This document shows, piece by piece, positions 1-7,758 of a stretch of DNA of 51,867 bases. A program made the position numbers and the translations under genes. The stretch comes from an uncultured Fretibacterium sp. (GTDB lineage Bacteria; Synergistota; Synergistia; Synergistales; Aminobacteriaceae). The stretch lies in NCBI GenBank assembly GCA_947168585.1, contig CAMVMK010000012.1, positions 1-51,867 of the forward strand, read 5' to 3'. A model generated the notes under the pieces. That model searched no databases. It was not told the origin of the DNA and saw only the letters and a list, made by a program, of their open reading frames with translations. Numbering within the stretch: position 1 is the first letter of the stretch; the number at the start of each line of letters is the position of its first letter.

Positions 1-62
1 AAGACCACAGCGCAATCGCCCAGTATTACGAATATTTAACGGGAATTAAAATCGGCAGATAA
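1..62 (+). CDS. 3' end of an unidentified CDS (truncated by window edge)
   Basis: An open frame enters from the left edge and stops with TAA at 60-62, two bases before the start of the next gene. The last residues read DHSAIAQYYEYLTGIKIGR. This faintly resembles the C-terminus of NAD(P)-binding beta-hydroxyacid dehydrogenases, but 19 residues are too few to assign a family. The 1-base gap to the aldolase gene indicates they share an operon and are translationally coupled. Confidence 0.5.
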   Translation, partial: DHSAIAQYYEYLTGIKIGR

Positions 63-63
63 A

Positions 64-963
64 ATGAACACAGATTTTATAAAGGGCGTTGTAGTTCCGA
101 TTTTAACGCCGATTGACAAGGACGAATTAATTGATGAAGCAAAATTCCGCAAGCAGATTGATTTCGTTATTAACGGCGGTATGCAGGGAATTTTAGTTTT
201 CGGATCAAACGGAGAATTTTATCAAGTCGAAGAGCCTGAAATGGAACGCGGTTTGAAGATTGCGGTTTCACAGGCCGCCGGACGTATTCCGGTTTATTTC
301 GGCATCGGCGCGATTAACACGAAAAAATGTATCCGTCTTGCAAAAATGGCGGTCGCTAACGGAGCAGCCGCAGTTTCGATTTTACAGCCGATGTTTTTGA
401 AGCCGACTCAAACAGAATTATTTGAGCATTTCAAAGCTATAGCCGAGTCAATTCCTGATACTCCCGTATTAATTTACAACAATCCCGGGCGCGTAGGTTA
501 CGGGCTTAACGCGGCATTAATAGCAAAACTTGCTCATGAAGTTAAAAATATTGTCGGAATGAAAGACACTTCCGGCGACATTACTTTAACTGAAGAGTGC
601 GTGAGATTGAACCGTGATATAGATTTCAAAGTTTTCGGCGGCAAAGATACGTTGCTTTATGCTTCGCTTTGTGTCGGTGCTGTCGGTGGAGTATGTACGG
701 CCGGGAATTTTATGCCTAATTTAATCGGCGATGTTTATCAAAAATTTGTAGCAGGAGATTTGAAGGGCTCACTTGAGGCTCAATTCAAATTAAATCCTGT
801 CCGTCTTTCAATGGACGGAGCGTCTTTCCCTGTTGCAGCTAAAGATATGGCGAATTTGAGAGGCCAAGATGTCGGAGATCCTTATCTTCCGAATTTGCCG
901 ACACCTGAAGGGTCGGTGCTTGAGAATATTAAAACAGTAATGCGTGAAGCAGGACTTTTGTAA
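64..963 (+). CDS. DapA/NAL-family class I aldolase (dihydrodipicolinate synthase-like)
   Basis: A 299-residue TIM-barrel aldolase of the pyruvate-dependent DapA/N-acetylneuraminate lyase family, of normal length. The Schiff-base lysine is K167 in GMKDTSGD. The catalytic tyrosine is Y138 in IYNNPGR, with R143 at the position equivalent to the carboxylate-binding arginine of DapA. The substrate loop reads GSNGE (47-51) instead of the GTTGE usual in true DapA; GSNGE is seen in hydroxy-oxo-acid aldolases and related members. I therefore do not call it dapA: the substrate could be aspartate semialdehyde, a sugar acid or another 2-oxo acid. The preceding frame ends one base upstream, so this is a second or later operon gene. 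It converges with the glycan cassette, and a heptad-repeat hairpin lies between the two 3' ends. Confidence 0.85.
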   Translation: MNTDFIKGVVVPILTPIDKDELIDEAKFRKQIDFVINGGMQGILVFGSNGEFYQVEEPEMERGLKIAVSQAAGRIPVYFGIGAINTKKCIRLAKMAVANGAAAVSILQPMFLKPTQTELFEHFKAIAESIPDTPVLIYNNPGRVGYGLNAALIAKLAHEVKNIVGMKDTSGDITLTEECVRLNRDIDFKVFGGKDTLLYASLCVGAVGGVCTAGNFMPNLIGDVYQKFVAGDLKGSLEAQFKLNPVRLSMDGASFPVAAKDMANLRGQDVGDPYLPNLPTPEGSVLENIKTVMREAGLL

Positions 964-967
964 AGCA

Positions 968-1038
968 GTTAGGAGTGAGGGGTTAGGAGTGAGGAGTGAA
1001 AAGACTTTTTACTTTTTATCTTCTAACTTCTCACTAAC
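968..1038. repeat. heptad-repeat hairpin element, copy 1
   Basis: The plus strand carries tandem 7-bp units (TTAGGAG, TGAGGGG, TTAGGAG, TGAGGAG) from 968 to about 998. A roughly inverted arm, cttctaacttctcactaac, follows at 1020-1038. It lies between convergent genes. The inverted arm is part of the coding sequence for the last residues of the GT-C protein (VSEKLEDKK). Confidence 0.8.
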
Positions 1039-3012
1039 TTTTTCCCATGCTGAATAATGAGTTACAGCACCGTTGTTATTGTCATCAACGAGTTTGAAAA
1101 CGCACTTGTAAACATTTCCGTTGCAGGTGTAAGTTTTTTCTGTGTCCAATTCGACATTTTCAACGAGAATAATGTCCGGCGAAAAATTCGGATTCATGGG
1201 CTCAATTTCGCGTCCATTGCCTTGAAGTCTTACGCACTCGATCTTTTTGCCTTCGGGAACATATTTAGCTAAGAGTTGATATTGAGCTTTAATTCCGTCA
1301 AAACCTATATTTTCATAATTCCCAGCGTCAAGCAGCTTTATAAAATTATTGTATATCGTGAAATATTTTGTTCTACGTCCTGCGTTCCAATATCGTTCAT
1401 ATCGTGGATAATTCATGTTTTTTACTGGCGAAACGGTATGAAATATAAGACTTTCGGTGCAGGCGAGGCTCCCTTGAAAAATTAAATCGAGGACTAAGAA
1501 ACAGCAGGCTTTATATTTCCAAGAATCTGTACTAAATCTTTTAGTAATTTCTCTGAAATAATAAACAATAGGAATTATAACAACGACAAGAGCCGGAAGT
1601 ATTAATCTGCTGCCCCATGGCTGCCATCGTAATATTATGAGTATTGAATATACCTGTAAACACAACGTAAACATTAAGCCTTCTGTTTTATTACGGCGTT
1701 TTATTAGATATATCAATGAAATAATCGTTACTATTAAAAACAGCGGCGTAACTAAATGAGCTACTCCTGCGTCCATGTTAATTTTATATTCAATTTTTTC
1801 AAAAGGTATATTAGAAAGACTTACTTCAGGAGCATTAATATCAATTTTTAATAATCTTTCAAAAAATTTTATACCTGCTCCGAAAATTTCAGTGTTTCTT
1901 TCAAAACCTAAAGAAATTAAATTTTTAACGACGTTTACAAAAATATATTTCGGTGATGTTGTTCCAATAGCTATATTGCCGACATTGATTTTTGCCATAA
2001 AATCGCCGTCAAAGGCTTGGTAATTTCTATAAAATGTCGGGAATACGAGCACCGCTATAAAAATTAATGATATTACACCCAACGGAATAATTTTGAAATT
2101 TCCCGAAAAAATTTTCATTATTGCTATGCCGATAATAATCACAGCGGCCGGTGCGCAGGCGTTTGTCTTAGTAATATAAAGGAAACCGGAAACAAGGCCA
2201 AGCAGTGTAAATTGAAAAATTGTAAGTTTAGAATCATATAAAACTTCAATCATTAAGTAAGTTAAGACCATTAAATAAAATGCGCTTACAACGTCTACTT
2301 GTGTTGTTATAGATTCAGCAGCAAAAATGTGCATACTCAAAGTTAAAATACAGCCGAATAATGCCCATTTAATACCGCAGCCTAATTTCCTAACAATCCC
2401 GTATAACAAAAATAAACAGCCGTATGCTGAAAAATTTTGCAGCATATTTGCAAATAAATCTCCGCCGCTAATTAAAAAAATATTGAGATTTATATATTCA
2501 GCAAAGACAGGCGAGAACAACTGACTTAAGATTGAAGTGTCATAATAATCAATGCTTTGATGCTGTATCCAATAAACAATTCTTGAAAGATGATATGACA
2601 TAGAATCGCCATTATATGGGGCTGTAATCAAGGCCAAGACTGTGCGGGCAAGCATGAAAAACGCAATGAAAATTATTAAAGCCTTTACTGAAGTTCCGTT
2701 ATCGCGGTATAAACTCACAGCACTTTGTTTCAGCGAAATAATTTTTTCCCGCAATACATTTTTTCGTGAAAAAATGTACCCCCCCCCAAGAATTAAATAA
2801 ATTACCCAAGCTATTATTAAATTCGTTGCTGTAATAGCTTTGAAAATATTTAATCCTTCAGTTAATGCAAATAAAAATGCCGACCATAAAATACTCGCTA
2901 CGCAGATAGTCTTGTAAATATCCGCGCAATTAACCCATACCGCGAAAAACGCAGCACCCCATGTACAGCAAAAAAGCAAATACATTAACGTTTGGTAAAA
3001 AATTGATGCCAT
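1009..3012 (-). CDS. GT-C family membrane glycosyltransferase (GtrC/ArnT-like)
   Basis: A 667-residue polytopic protein with about a dozen hydrophobic segments, followed by a soluble C-terminal region from about residue 530. In the first extracytoplasmic loop the sequence NGDSMSYHLSRI (about 135-146) has the acidic-residue and His/Arg layout typical of GT39-like or RgtA-D-type transferases, which use polyprenyl-phosphate sugars on the periplasmic face. It is the last gene of the leftward cassette, 3 bp after gtrA. Together with GtrA and the GT2 enzyme it completes a gtrABC-type module; the acceptor glycan is unknown. Codons near residues 76-78 lie on a nine-base G tract (2779-2787) that is currently in frame. 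The C-terminal nine residues are encoded by a heptad-repeat arm. Confidence 0.75.
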   Translation of the reverse strand: MASIFYQTLMYLLFCCTWGAAFFAVWVNCADIYKTICVASILWSAFLFALTEGLNIFKAITATNLIIAWVIYLILGGGYIFSRKNVLREKIISLKQSAVSLYRDNGTSVKALIIFIAFFMLARTVLALITAPYNGDSMSYHLSRIVYWIQHQSIDYYDTSILSQLFSPVFAEYINLNIFLISGGDLFANMLQNFSAYGCLFLLYGIVRKLGCGIKWALFGCILTLSMHIFAAESITTQVDVVSAFYLMVLTYLMIEVLYDSKLTIFQFTLLGLVSGFLYITKTNACAPAAVIIIGIAIMKIFSGNFKIIPLGVISLIFIAVLVFPTFYRNYQAFDGDFMAKINVGNIAIGTTSPKYIFVNVVKNLISLGFERNTEIFGAGIKFFERLLKIDINAPEVSLSNIPFEKIEYKINMDAGVAHLVTPLFLIVTIISLIYLIKRRNKTEGLMFTLCLQVYSILIILRWQPWGSRLILPALVVVIIPIVYYFREITKRFSTDSWKYKACCFLVLDLIFQGSLACTESLIFHTVSPVKNMNYPRYERYWNAGRRTKYFTIYNNFIKLLDAGNYENIGFDGIKAQYQLLAKYVPEGKKIECVRLQGNGREIEPMNPNFSPDIILVENVELDTEKTYTCNGNVYKCVFKLVDDNNNGAVTHYSAWEKVSEKLEDKK
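2779..2787 (-). repeat. poly-G tract (9 G, coding strand) in the GT-C gene, in frame
   Basis: Nine consecutive C on the plus strand, followed in the coding sense by TA. It encodes Gly-Gly-Gly in LILGGGYIF. Loss or gain of one base would truncate the protein after about 80 residues. Confidence 0.9.
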
Positions 3013-3015
3013 AAA

Positions 3016-3471
3016 TTAAACCTGCCTTTTCTTGAAAATAATCATCTTGCTGATGACGTAATTTAAGATAATAACTATAATTTCGGACGATAATTTAACG
3101 CTCAAAGTGTTAAATTTCAGCCACGTTATAAAAATCCCTATAATCACCTCCTCAACGAGCAGCGTAAAAATTCTTCCCGAAAAAAATGAAATTATCTGGC
3201 GTAATAATTCGCTGAAACTTTCAGATTTATACTCAAATACCCAGATTTTATTCGTGAAATATTGAAAAATTACGCAGATAACCCAGCATATAGCGTTATT
3301 TATCAGAGCATCAATACTAAAAATTTTATCGATTGCAATAAACAGCAATATGTTCATGAAAAACGCAACGCCGCCGAAAAATAAATAGAGCAGCCCTTCT
3401 TTATGCCGCTTGTAAAACGGCTCGAAAATATTTAGGCCGGGCAGCCTAATAAGCCTGTCGAAAATGCTCAT
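3016..3471 (-). CDS. gtrA: GtrA-family membrane protein (putative polyprenyl-phosphate-sugar flippase)
   Basis: A 151-residue protein with four predicted transmembrane helices and the GtrA signature layout: an opening [12 protein letters not shown] segment, then [15 protein letters not shown] and a final membrane segment ending in [10 protein letters not shown]. Family members are thought to move polyprenyl-phosphate-linked sugars across the inner membrane for surface-polysaccharide decoration. The gene overlaps the upstream decarboxylase gene by 4 bp (ATGA) and is 3 bp from the GT-C gene, which shows translational coupling in a six-gene operon. Confidence 0.85.
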   Translation of the reverse strand: MSIFDRLIRLPGLNIFEPFYKRHKEGLLYLFFGGVAFFMNILLFIAIDKIFSIDALINNAICWVICVIFQYFTNKIWVFEYKSESFSELLRQIISFFSGRIFTLLVEEVIIGIFITWLKFNTLSVKLSSEIIVIILNYVISKMIIFKKRQV

Positions 3472-4409
3472 ACTAAAATTTTCTTAAAATACTCGATTGT
3501 ATATTTAAGACCATCTTCAAGAGGTATTGTTGGCTTCCAAGAAAGTTCCTTTTGAGCAAGTGAAATATCAGGCTTTCTTTGAGTCGGGTCGTCTTGCGGC
3601 AGCGGACAGAATACCAATTTAGAGCGCGAATTTGTAAGTTTTACTACAAGTTCTGCAAGTTCTTTAATTGTAAATTCGCCGGGATTGCCGATATTAACAG
3701 GACCCGTGAAACCGTCGCGGCTGTTCATGACTTTAATCATTCCGTCAATTAAATCATCCACGTAACAGAAACTGCGTGTCTGCGAGCCGTCGCCGTAAAT
3801 CGTAATATCTTCATTTTTAAGGGCTTGAACGATGAAGTTGCTGACTACGCGCCCGTCTCCTATATCCATTCGGGGGCCGTAAGTGTTGAAAATCCTCATG
3901 ACTTTAATATCAACGCCGTGCTTACGGTGATAGTCGAAAAATAAGGTTTCGGCTATTCTTTTGCCTTCGTCATAGCATGAACGCGGGCCGATTGTGTTCA
4001 CAGAGCCTCTATAAGTTTCAGGCTGCGGATTACATTCCGGGTCGCCGTAGACTTCGGAAGTTGATGACTGTAAAATTCTTGCGCCTGTTCTCTTGGCAAG
4101 TCCGAGAGTATTAAACGCGCCGTAAACAGAAGTTTTTGTTGTGTAAATCGGGTCTCTTTGATATTGAATCGGTGAAGCAGGGCAGGCTAAATTGTAAATT
4201 TGATCGCACTCGACATAAATAGGATTAATTACATCGTGCCTTATGAACTCAAAATAAGGTTCATTAAGTAAATGCCGGATATTATCTTTGCTGCCGGTGA
4301 ATAAATTATCGACGCAGATAACATCGTTGCCTTCCTTGATGAGCCTATCACACAAATGCGAACCTAAAAAGCCCGCTCCGCCTGTAATTAAAACTCGTTT
4401 CCTTCTCAT
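3468..4409 (-). CDS. uxs: UDP-glucuronate decarboxylase (UDP-xylose synthase), extended SDR
   Basis: A 313-residue NAD-dependent extended SDR. The dinucleotide-binding motif is GGAGFLG (10-16). The family-typical NLACPASP (73-80), STSEVYGDP (116-124) and SCYDEGKR (144-151, catalytic Y146/K150) are present, as are [10 protein letters not shown] and [15 protein letters not shown]. These are diagnostic of UXS rather than of a 4-epimerase. The expected reaction is UDP-glucuronate to UDP-xylose plus CO2, giving a pentose donor for the surrounding glycosyltransferases. The start overlaps the end of the flavoprotein gene by 4 bp and the stop overlaps gtrA by 4 bp. Confidence 0.9.
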   Translation of the reverse strand: MRRKRVLITGGAGFLGSHLCDRLIKEGNDVICVDNLFTGSKDNIRHLLNEPYFEFIRHDVINPIYVECDQIYNLACPASPIQYQRDPIYTTKTSVYGAFNTLGLAKRTGARILQSSTSEVYGDPECNPQPETYRGSVNTIGPRSCYDEGKRIAETLFFDYHRKHGVDIKVMRIFNTYGPRMDIGDGRVVSNFIVQALKNEDITIYGDGSQTRSFCYVDDLIDGMIKVMNSRDGFTGPVNIGNPGEFTIKELAELVVKLTNSRSKLVFCPLPQDDPTQRKPDISLAQKELSWKPTIPLEDGLKYTIEYFKKILV

Positions 4410-5819
4410 AATTTTTCTCCTTTACTCATACTTTTTCCGCCTTCTTGATAATCGTAGTCTGTGTTGACGTTCCAGAGATTATTTTTTCTTTCTCCGGTGA
4501 TTATATTTTCAGCAGCAAGAAGTCCCATTAAAATGCTATGGTCTTGATTATTATACTTGAAAGAACCGTTACGGCCAATAAACGCCGCATTGCTGATACT
4601 GTCTGCAGCTTCTTGTAGAATGTTTAATTTTTCCTGATAGCCTGTTGAATAAACAGGGTAAGAGCGGTGCAGTCGCAGAACATAACCGTCAGCGATGTCG
4701 TTTTTATTTACGAGTGCGGTTTTAGCAGCTTCGTCTTTTGCTGTTTCGATTAATTTTTCATCGGAACATTTCCAAATATCGTCATCATCATATGACCAGT
4801 ACTCGAGAGCAAGAATTGTAAAATCTTCTCCGTTTGTGATGTAAGGCGACCAATTTCGGAAGTTTGTCATTCTGCCGAACTGCACGGATTTATCGTGAAT
4901 ATAGAGCCAGTTATCTTTGAAGAGATTTTTTTTATTGACTTTCAAATAAACTAAAGTCGTATTTCGATAGGTAAGTTCGTCCGCTATTTTGTAAACTTCG
5001 GGAGAAAAATTAGGAATACTTTTAATCATATCCGTAAACGGAGCAGTTGAGACTACAAAATCATAAAAAATTTTTTCGCTGTTTACAATAATTCCCTTAC
5101 AAATTTTATTTTCAACAATTAAGCCTTCAACAGTGTTTTCAAATTTTATTACCCCCCCCCTTTGAAGCGATTTTTTTCACAATGTTATCGTAAGGCACGC
5201 CTGCTCCCATTTTAGGATAAGCAAACTGTTCTACGAGTGTTTTGTGTTTAACGCTCTTTTGCGGGAATATTGCTGACTTTATGACCTCGAAAAGGTCTAA
5301 GCCTTTAATTCTTTGACGGGCAAAATCCGCGTCTAAATTTTTACATGAAATTCCCCATAAACGTTCAGAATAAGTTTTGAAGAAAACGCTGTAAAGTTTA
5401 TAGCCGAATTTATGTGATACCCATTCTTCAAAAGTTTTTTCGCTGCCTTTTTTAGCAAAACATGCTTTTATATAACTCAAAACGCATGACATAGCCTCGA
5501 TAAAACCTAAATTTTTAAGAGCGTTCATAGCTTTGACGGGATATAAAAAAAATTTTTTGTTGTAATAAATTCTCGTCAATCTATCGACCATTACATAATC
5601 TTCTCCGACTTGTTCACGCCAGAAAGAATTTATTTTTTCGTCCATCGAGAAAAACCTATGAGGTCCTACATCAACACGTTGTCCCCAAAGATCAAAACTC
5701 TTAGTCATGCCGCCTGCAGCAGCACTGCTCTCGTATACATCAACATTAAAGCCGGATTCAATAAGTTTCAAAGCGCAGGTCAATCCGGCCGGACCTGCTC
5801 CGATTATTGCCGCTTTCAT
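4406..5819 (-). CDS. UDP-galactopyranose-mutase-like FAD enzyme, interrupted by a poly-G frameshift
   Basis: Two adjacent frames form one amino-oxidase-fold flavoprotein of about 470 residues. The N-terminal part starts at [12 protein letters not shown] (5819), with FAD-binding GAGPAG at 7-12 and later [25 protein letters not shown] and RQRIKGL. It runs into a nine-G tract (5152-5160) and stops shortly after. With eight G the frame continues as [19 protein letters not shown] and joins the C-terminal part without loss. The family includes UDP-galactopyranose mutase-like and protoporphyrinogen-oxidase-like enzymes; the product may be UDP-galactofuranose, which would fit the adjacent galE, but that is inference. 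An ATG at 5849 in the same frame is disfavoured, because the ATG at 5819 has an AGGAGA site and overlaps the galE stop (ATGA). Confidence 0.8.
5152..5160 (-). repeat. poly-G tract (9 G, coding strand) breaking the flavoprotein gene
   Basis: Nine C on the plus strand. The flanking reading frames join only with 8 (or 11, or 5) bases here. This is either a slipped contingency tract in the OFF state or a sequencing or assembly length error. Confidence 0.9.
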
Positions 5820-6796
5820 AATTTTTTCTCCTGTAAATGCCAATTCCAAGCTGTAGAAATTATTGTGTCTAAATCCGAATATTTAGGCTGCCAGCCTAAA
5901 ATTTTATTAGCTAATTCATAACTTCCTGCAAGTTTGGGAGGATCTCCTGCACGTCTATTGCCTTCACGGACATTTATATTCCGTCCTGTAATTTCGCGGG
6001 CTTTGCTGATTAATTCACGAATAGAAACGCCTTCTTTTGTACCAAGATTTAAGAAGACAGATTTTCCGCCGTTTTTGAGATATTCATAAGCCCTAAAATG
6101 AGCATCAGCTAAATCAGTAACGTGAACATAATCTCTTATGCAAGTTCCGTCCGGAGTGTCGTAATCTGTTCCGAAAATTTCAATAAATTCACGCCTGCCG
6201 AGAGCCGCGTCTAAAATAATCGGTATAATATGAGTTTCTGGTTCGTGCCATTCGCCTATTTGCCCATCAGGCGAAGCACCTGCAGCGTTAAAATATCTGA
6301 ATATACAGTAAGATAAACCGTAAGCAACAGCGTAATCTTTTGCTATCCGTTCGATCATTAATTTTGAAGCTCCGTAGGGATTAATGGGATTTTGAGGGCT
6401 GTCTTCTTTTATCGGAATTTTTTCAGGAATGCCGTAAGTCGCGCAAGTTGACGAAAATATAAAATTTTTAACTCCGTGACGTAACATAGCATCGAGTAAA
6501 TTTATAGTATTTGCTACGTTGTTGCGGTAATATTTAGCCGGTTCAAAAACGGATTCTCCGACATAAGCGAACGCCGCGAAATGAATGACAGCATCTATTT
6601 TATATTTCGTGAAAATTTCATCGAGTAAACTTGAATCAGAAATATCTCCCTCGATAAAAATTCCTCCGGTGATTAATTCTTTATGTCCTCGTGAAAGATT
6701 ATCTATGATTACGGTATCATGACCGTTTTGCAGGAAAAATTTATTAGCATGGCTTCCTATATATCCTGCGCCGCCTGTTATTAAAATTATTTTGAT
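5816..6796 (-). CDS. galE: UDP-glucose 4-epimerase with an apparent ATC start codon
   Basis: The full GalE sequence (326 residues) is recovered only if translation begins at ATC (6794-6796), giving KIILITGGAGYIGSHA. The glycine-rich NAD motif is at 8-14, SST at 115-117, and catalytic Y141/K145 lie in NPYGASK. RYFNAAGASPDG and YDTPDGTCIRDYVHV follow. It interconverts UDP-glucose and UDP-galactose for the cassette. An AGAAAGGA ribosome site lies 4 bases before the ATC. An in-frame TGA precedes it by 36 bases with no ATG, GTG or TTG in between. The first in-frame ATG (6487) would delete the whole NAD-binding fold. So the gene either uses a rare start, carries a start-codon mutation, or contains a base-call error. 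Confidence 0.88.
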   Translation of the reverse strand: MKIILITGGAGYIGSHANKFFLQNGHDTVIIDNLSRGHKELITGGIFIEGDISDSSLLDEIFTKYKIDAVIHFAAFAYVGESVFEPAKYYRNNVANTINLLDAMLRHGVKNFIFSSTCATYGIPEKIPIKEDSPQNPINPYGASKLMIERIAKDYAVAYGLSYCIFRYFNAAGASPDGQIGEWHEPETHIIPIILDAALGRREFIEIFGTDYDTPDGTCIRDYVHVTDLADAHFRAYEYLKNGGKSVFLNLGTKEGVSIRELISKAREITGRNINVREGNRRAGDPPKLAGSYELANKILGWQPKYSDLDTIISTAWNWHLQEKKL

Positions 6797-7637
6797 TGCT
6801 TCCTTTCTGATTAAAATTATAAACTTTTTTCATTATAAAATTCTTTTTAGGCCGATGCAATTCAATCATAAATGAATTATTTATAAAAAATAACAGTCTA
6901 ACGCAAGGATATAACAGGATTTTTCTTTGATTATTATAAAGAAGTACCCCCCCAACGGAATTTTTGTATTTTAATATACAAAAAATAGCGCGGAGTCCGT
7001 CGTTAAAACCTATCTTTTTTCCGTGCTCTTTTAAGCGGGGACTGTATTTTATAGGAATTTCTTTAATTCGGATACCAATGTTAGCTAACTTTGCTGTGAT
7101 TTCAGGCTCAAAACCGAAACGGTTTTCTTCAATTTCAATAGATTTAATTACATCGCGCTTGAAAGTTTTGTAGCAGGTTTCCATATCCGTAAGTTTGTAA
7201 TGAGTGAAAAAATTTGATAAAAAAGTTAAAAATTTGTTTGCGAGACGGTTGGAAAAATATCCTTTAGCTTTGCCGTTCAGGAAACGCGAACCGTAAACTA
7301 CATCAGCTTCGCCAGACAAAATCGGAGCTACTAAATTAGGATATTCCGCAGGATCGTATTCTAAATCAGCATCTTGAATGACGACTATATCTCCGGTAGC
7401 GTGAGCAAAACCTGTGCGGAGGGCGGCTCCTTTGCCTTGATTTTTTTTGTGATAAATAATTTTACTCACTAAAGGACGGATTCTTTTCTCTAAAATTTCT
7501 CTCGTTCCGTCTGTGCTGCAGTCATCAACTACGATAATTTCTTTATTATCAATCGGCGATAAATTGACTTTATTTACAACTTCGTCAATATTATTGAGTT
7601 CGTTGTAGCAGGGAATAATAACTGAAAGCGTGAACAA
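6744..7637 (-). CDS. polyprenyl-phosphate glycosyltransferase, GT2 (DPM1/GtrB-like)
   Basis: The first roughly 228 residues are a complete GT2 catalytic domain of the dolichol-phosphate-mannose-synthase type: VIIPCYNE (6-13), VVDDCSTDGT (36-45), QDADLEYDP (88-96), GSRFLNG and a conserved EITAKLANIGIRIKEIPIKYSPR segment. It should charge undecaprenyl phosphate with a sugar on the cytoplasmic face. Residues after KYKNS follow a seven-G tract (6947-6953) and form a 68-residue tail unlike the family, which runs 53 bp into galE in another frame. With eight G the protein would end after four more residues (stop at 6934-6936); with six it would gain a different tail of about 20 residues. It is the first gene of the cassette. 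Confidence 0.85.
   Translation of the reverse strand: MFTLSVIIPCYNELNNIDEVVNKVNLSPIDNKEIIVVDDCSTDGTREILEKRIRPLVSKIIYHKKNQGKGAALRTGFAHATGDIVVIQDADLEYDPAEYPNLVAPILSGEADVVYGSRFLNGKAKGYFSNRLANKFLTFLSNFFTHYKLTDMETCYKTFKRDVIKSIEIEENRFGFEPEITAKLANIGIRIKEIPIKYSPRLKEHGKKIGFNDGLRAIFCILKYKNSVGGVLLYNNQRKILLYPCVRLLFFINNSFMIELHRPKKNFIMKKVYNFNQKGSNQNNFNNRRRRIYRKPC
6947..6953 (-). repeat. poly-G tract (7 G, coding strand) near the 3' end of the GT2 gene
   Basis: Seven C on the plus strand, again followed in the coding sense by TA. Tract length selects among three C-terminal ends and decides whether ribosomes run into galE. Confidence 0.85.
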
Positions 7638-7758
7638 TATTAAACTCCTTTCTAAATTAAAATTTTTTCAATTATACACGAAATTTAATTTATTAATTTT
7701 CTGAATTTTTAGCGTTAAAATAAAATCAAATTAATTTTTAAGGAAGTGTTTTTATTTT

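Noticed and set aside
2327-2524. Small plus-strand protein inside the GT-C gene
   Set aside because: It lies entirely within a well-supported membrane protein gene on the other strand and has no ribosome site or recognisable motif.
4406-5029. Independent 207-residue protein
   Set aside because: It is the C-terminal part of the flavoprotein. The frame upstream of its first Met is open back to the poly-G tract and joins the N-terminal part when one G is removed.
6258-6275. Another copy of the short palindrome in galE (tgcccatcaggcga)
   Set aside because: It encodes the family-conserved SPDGQIGE segment of GalE, so the resemblance is due to coding constraint.
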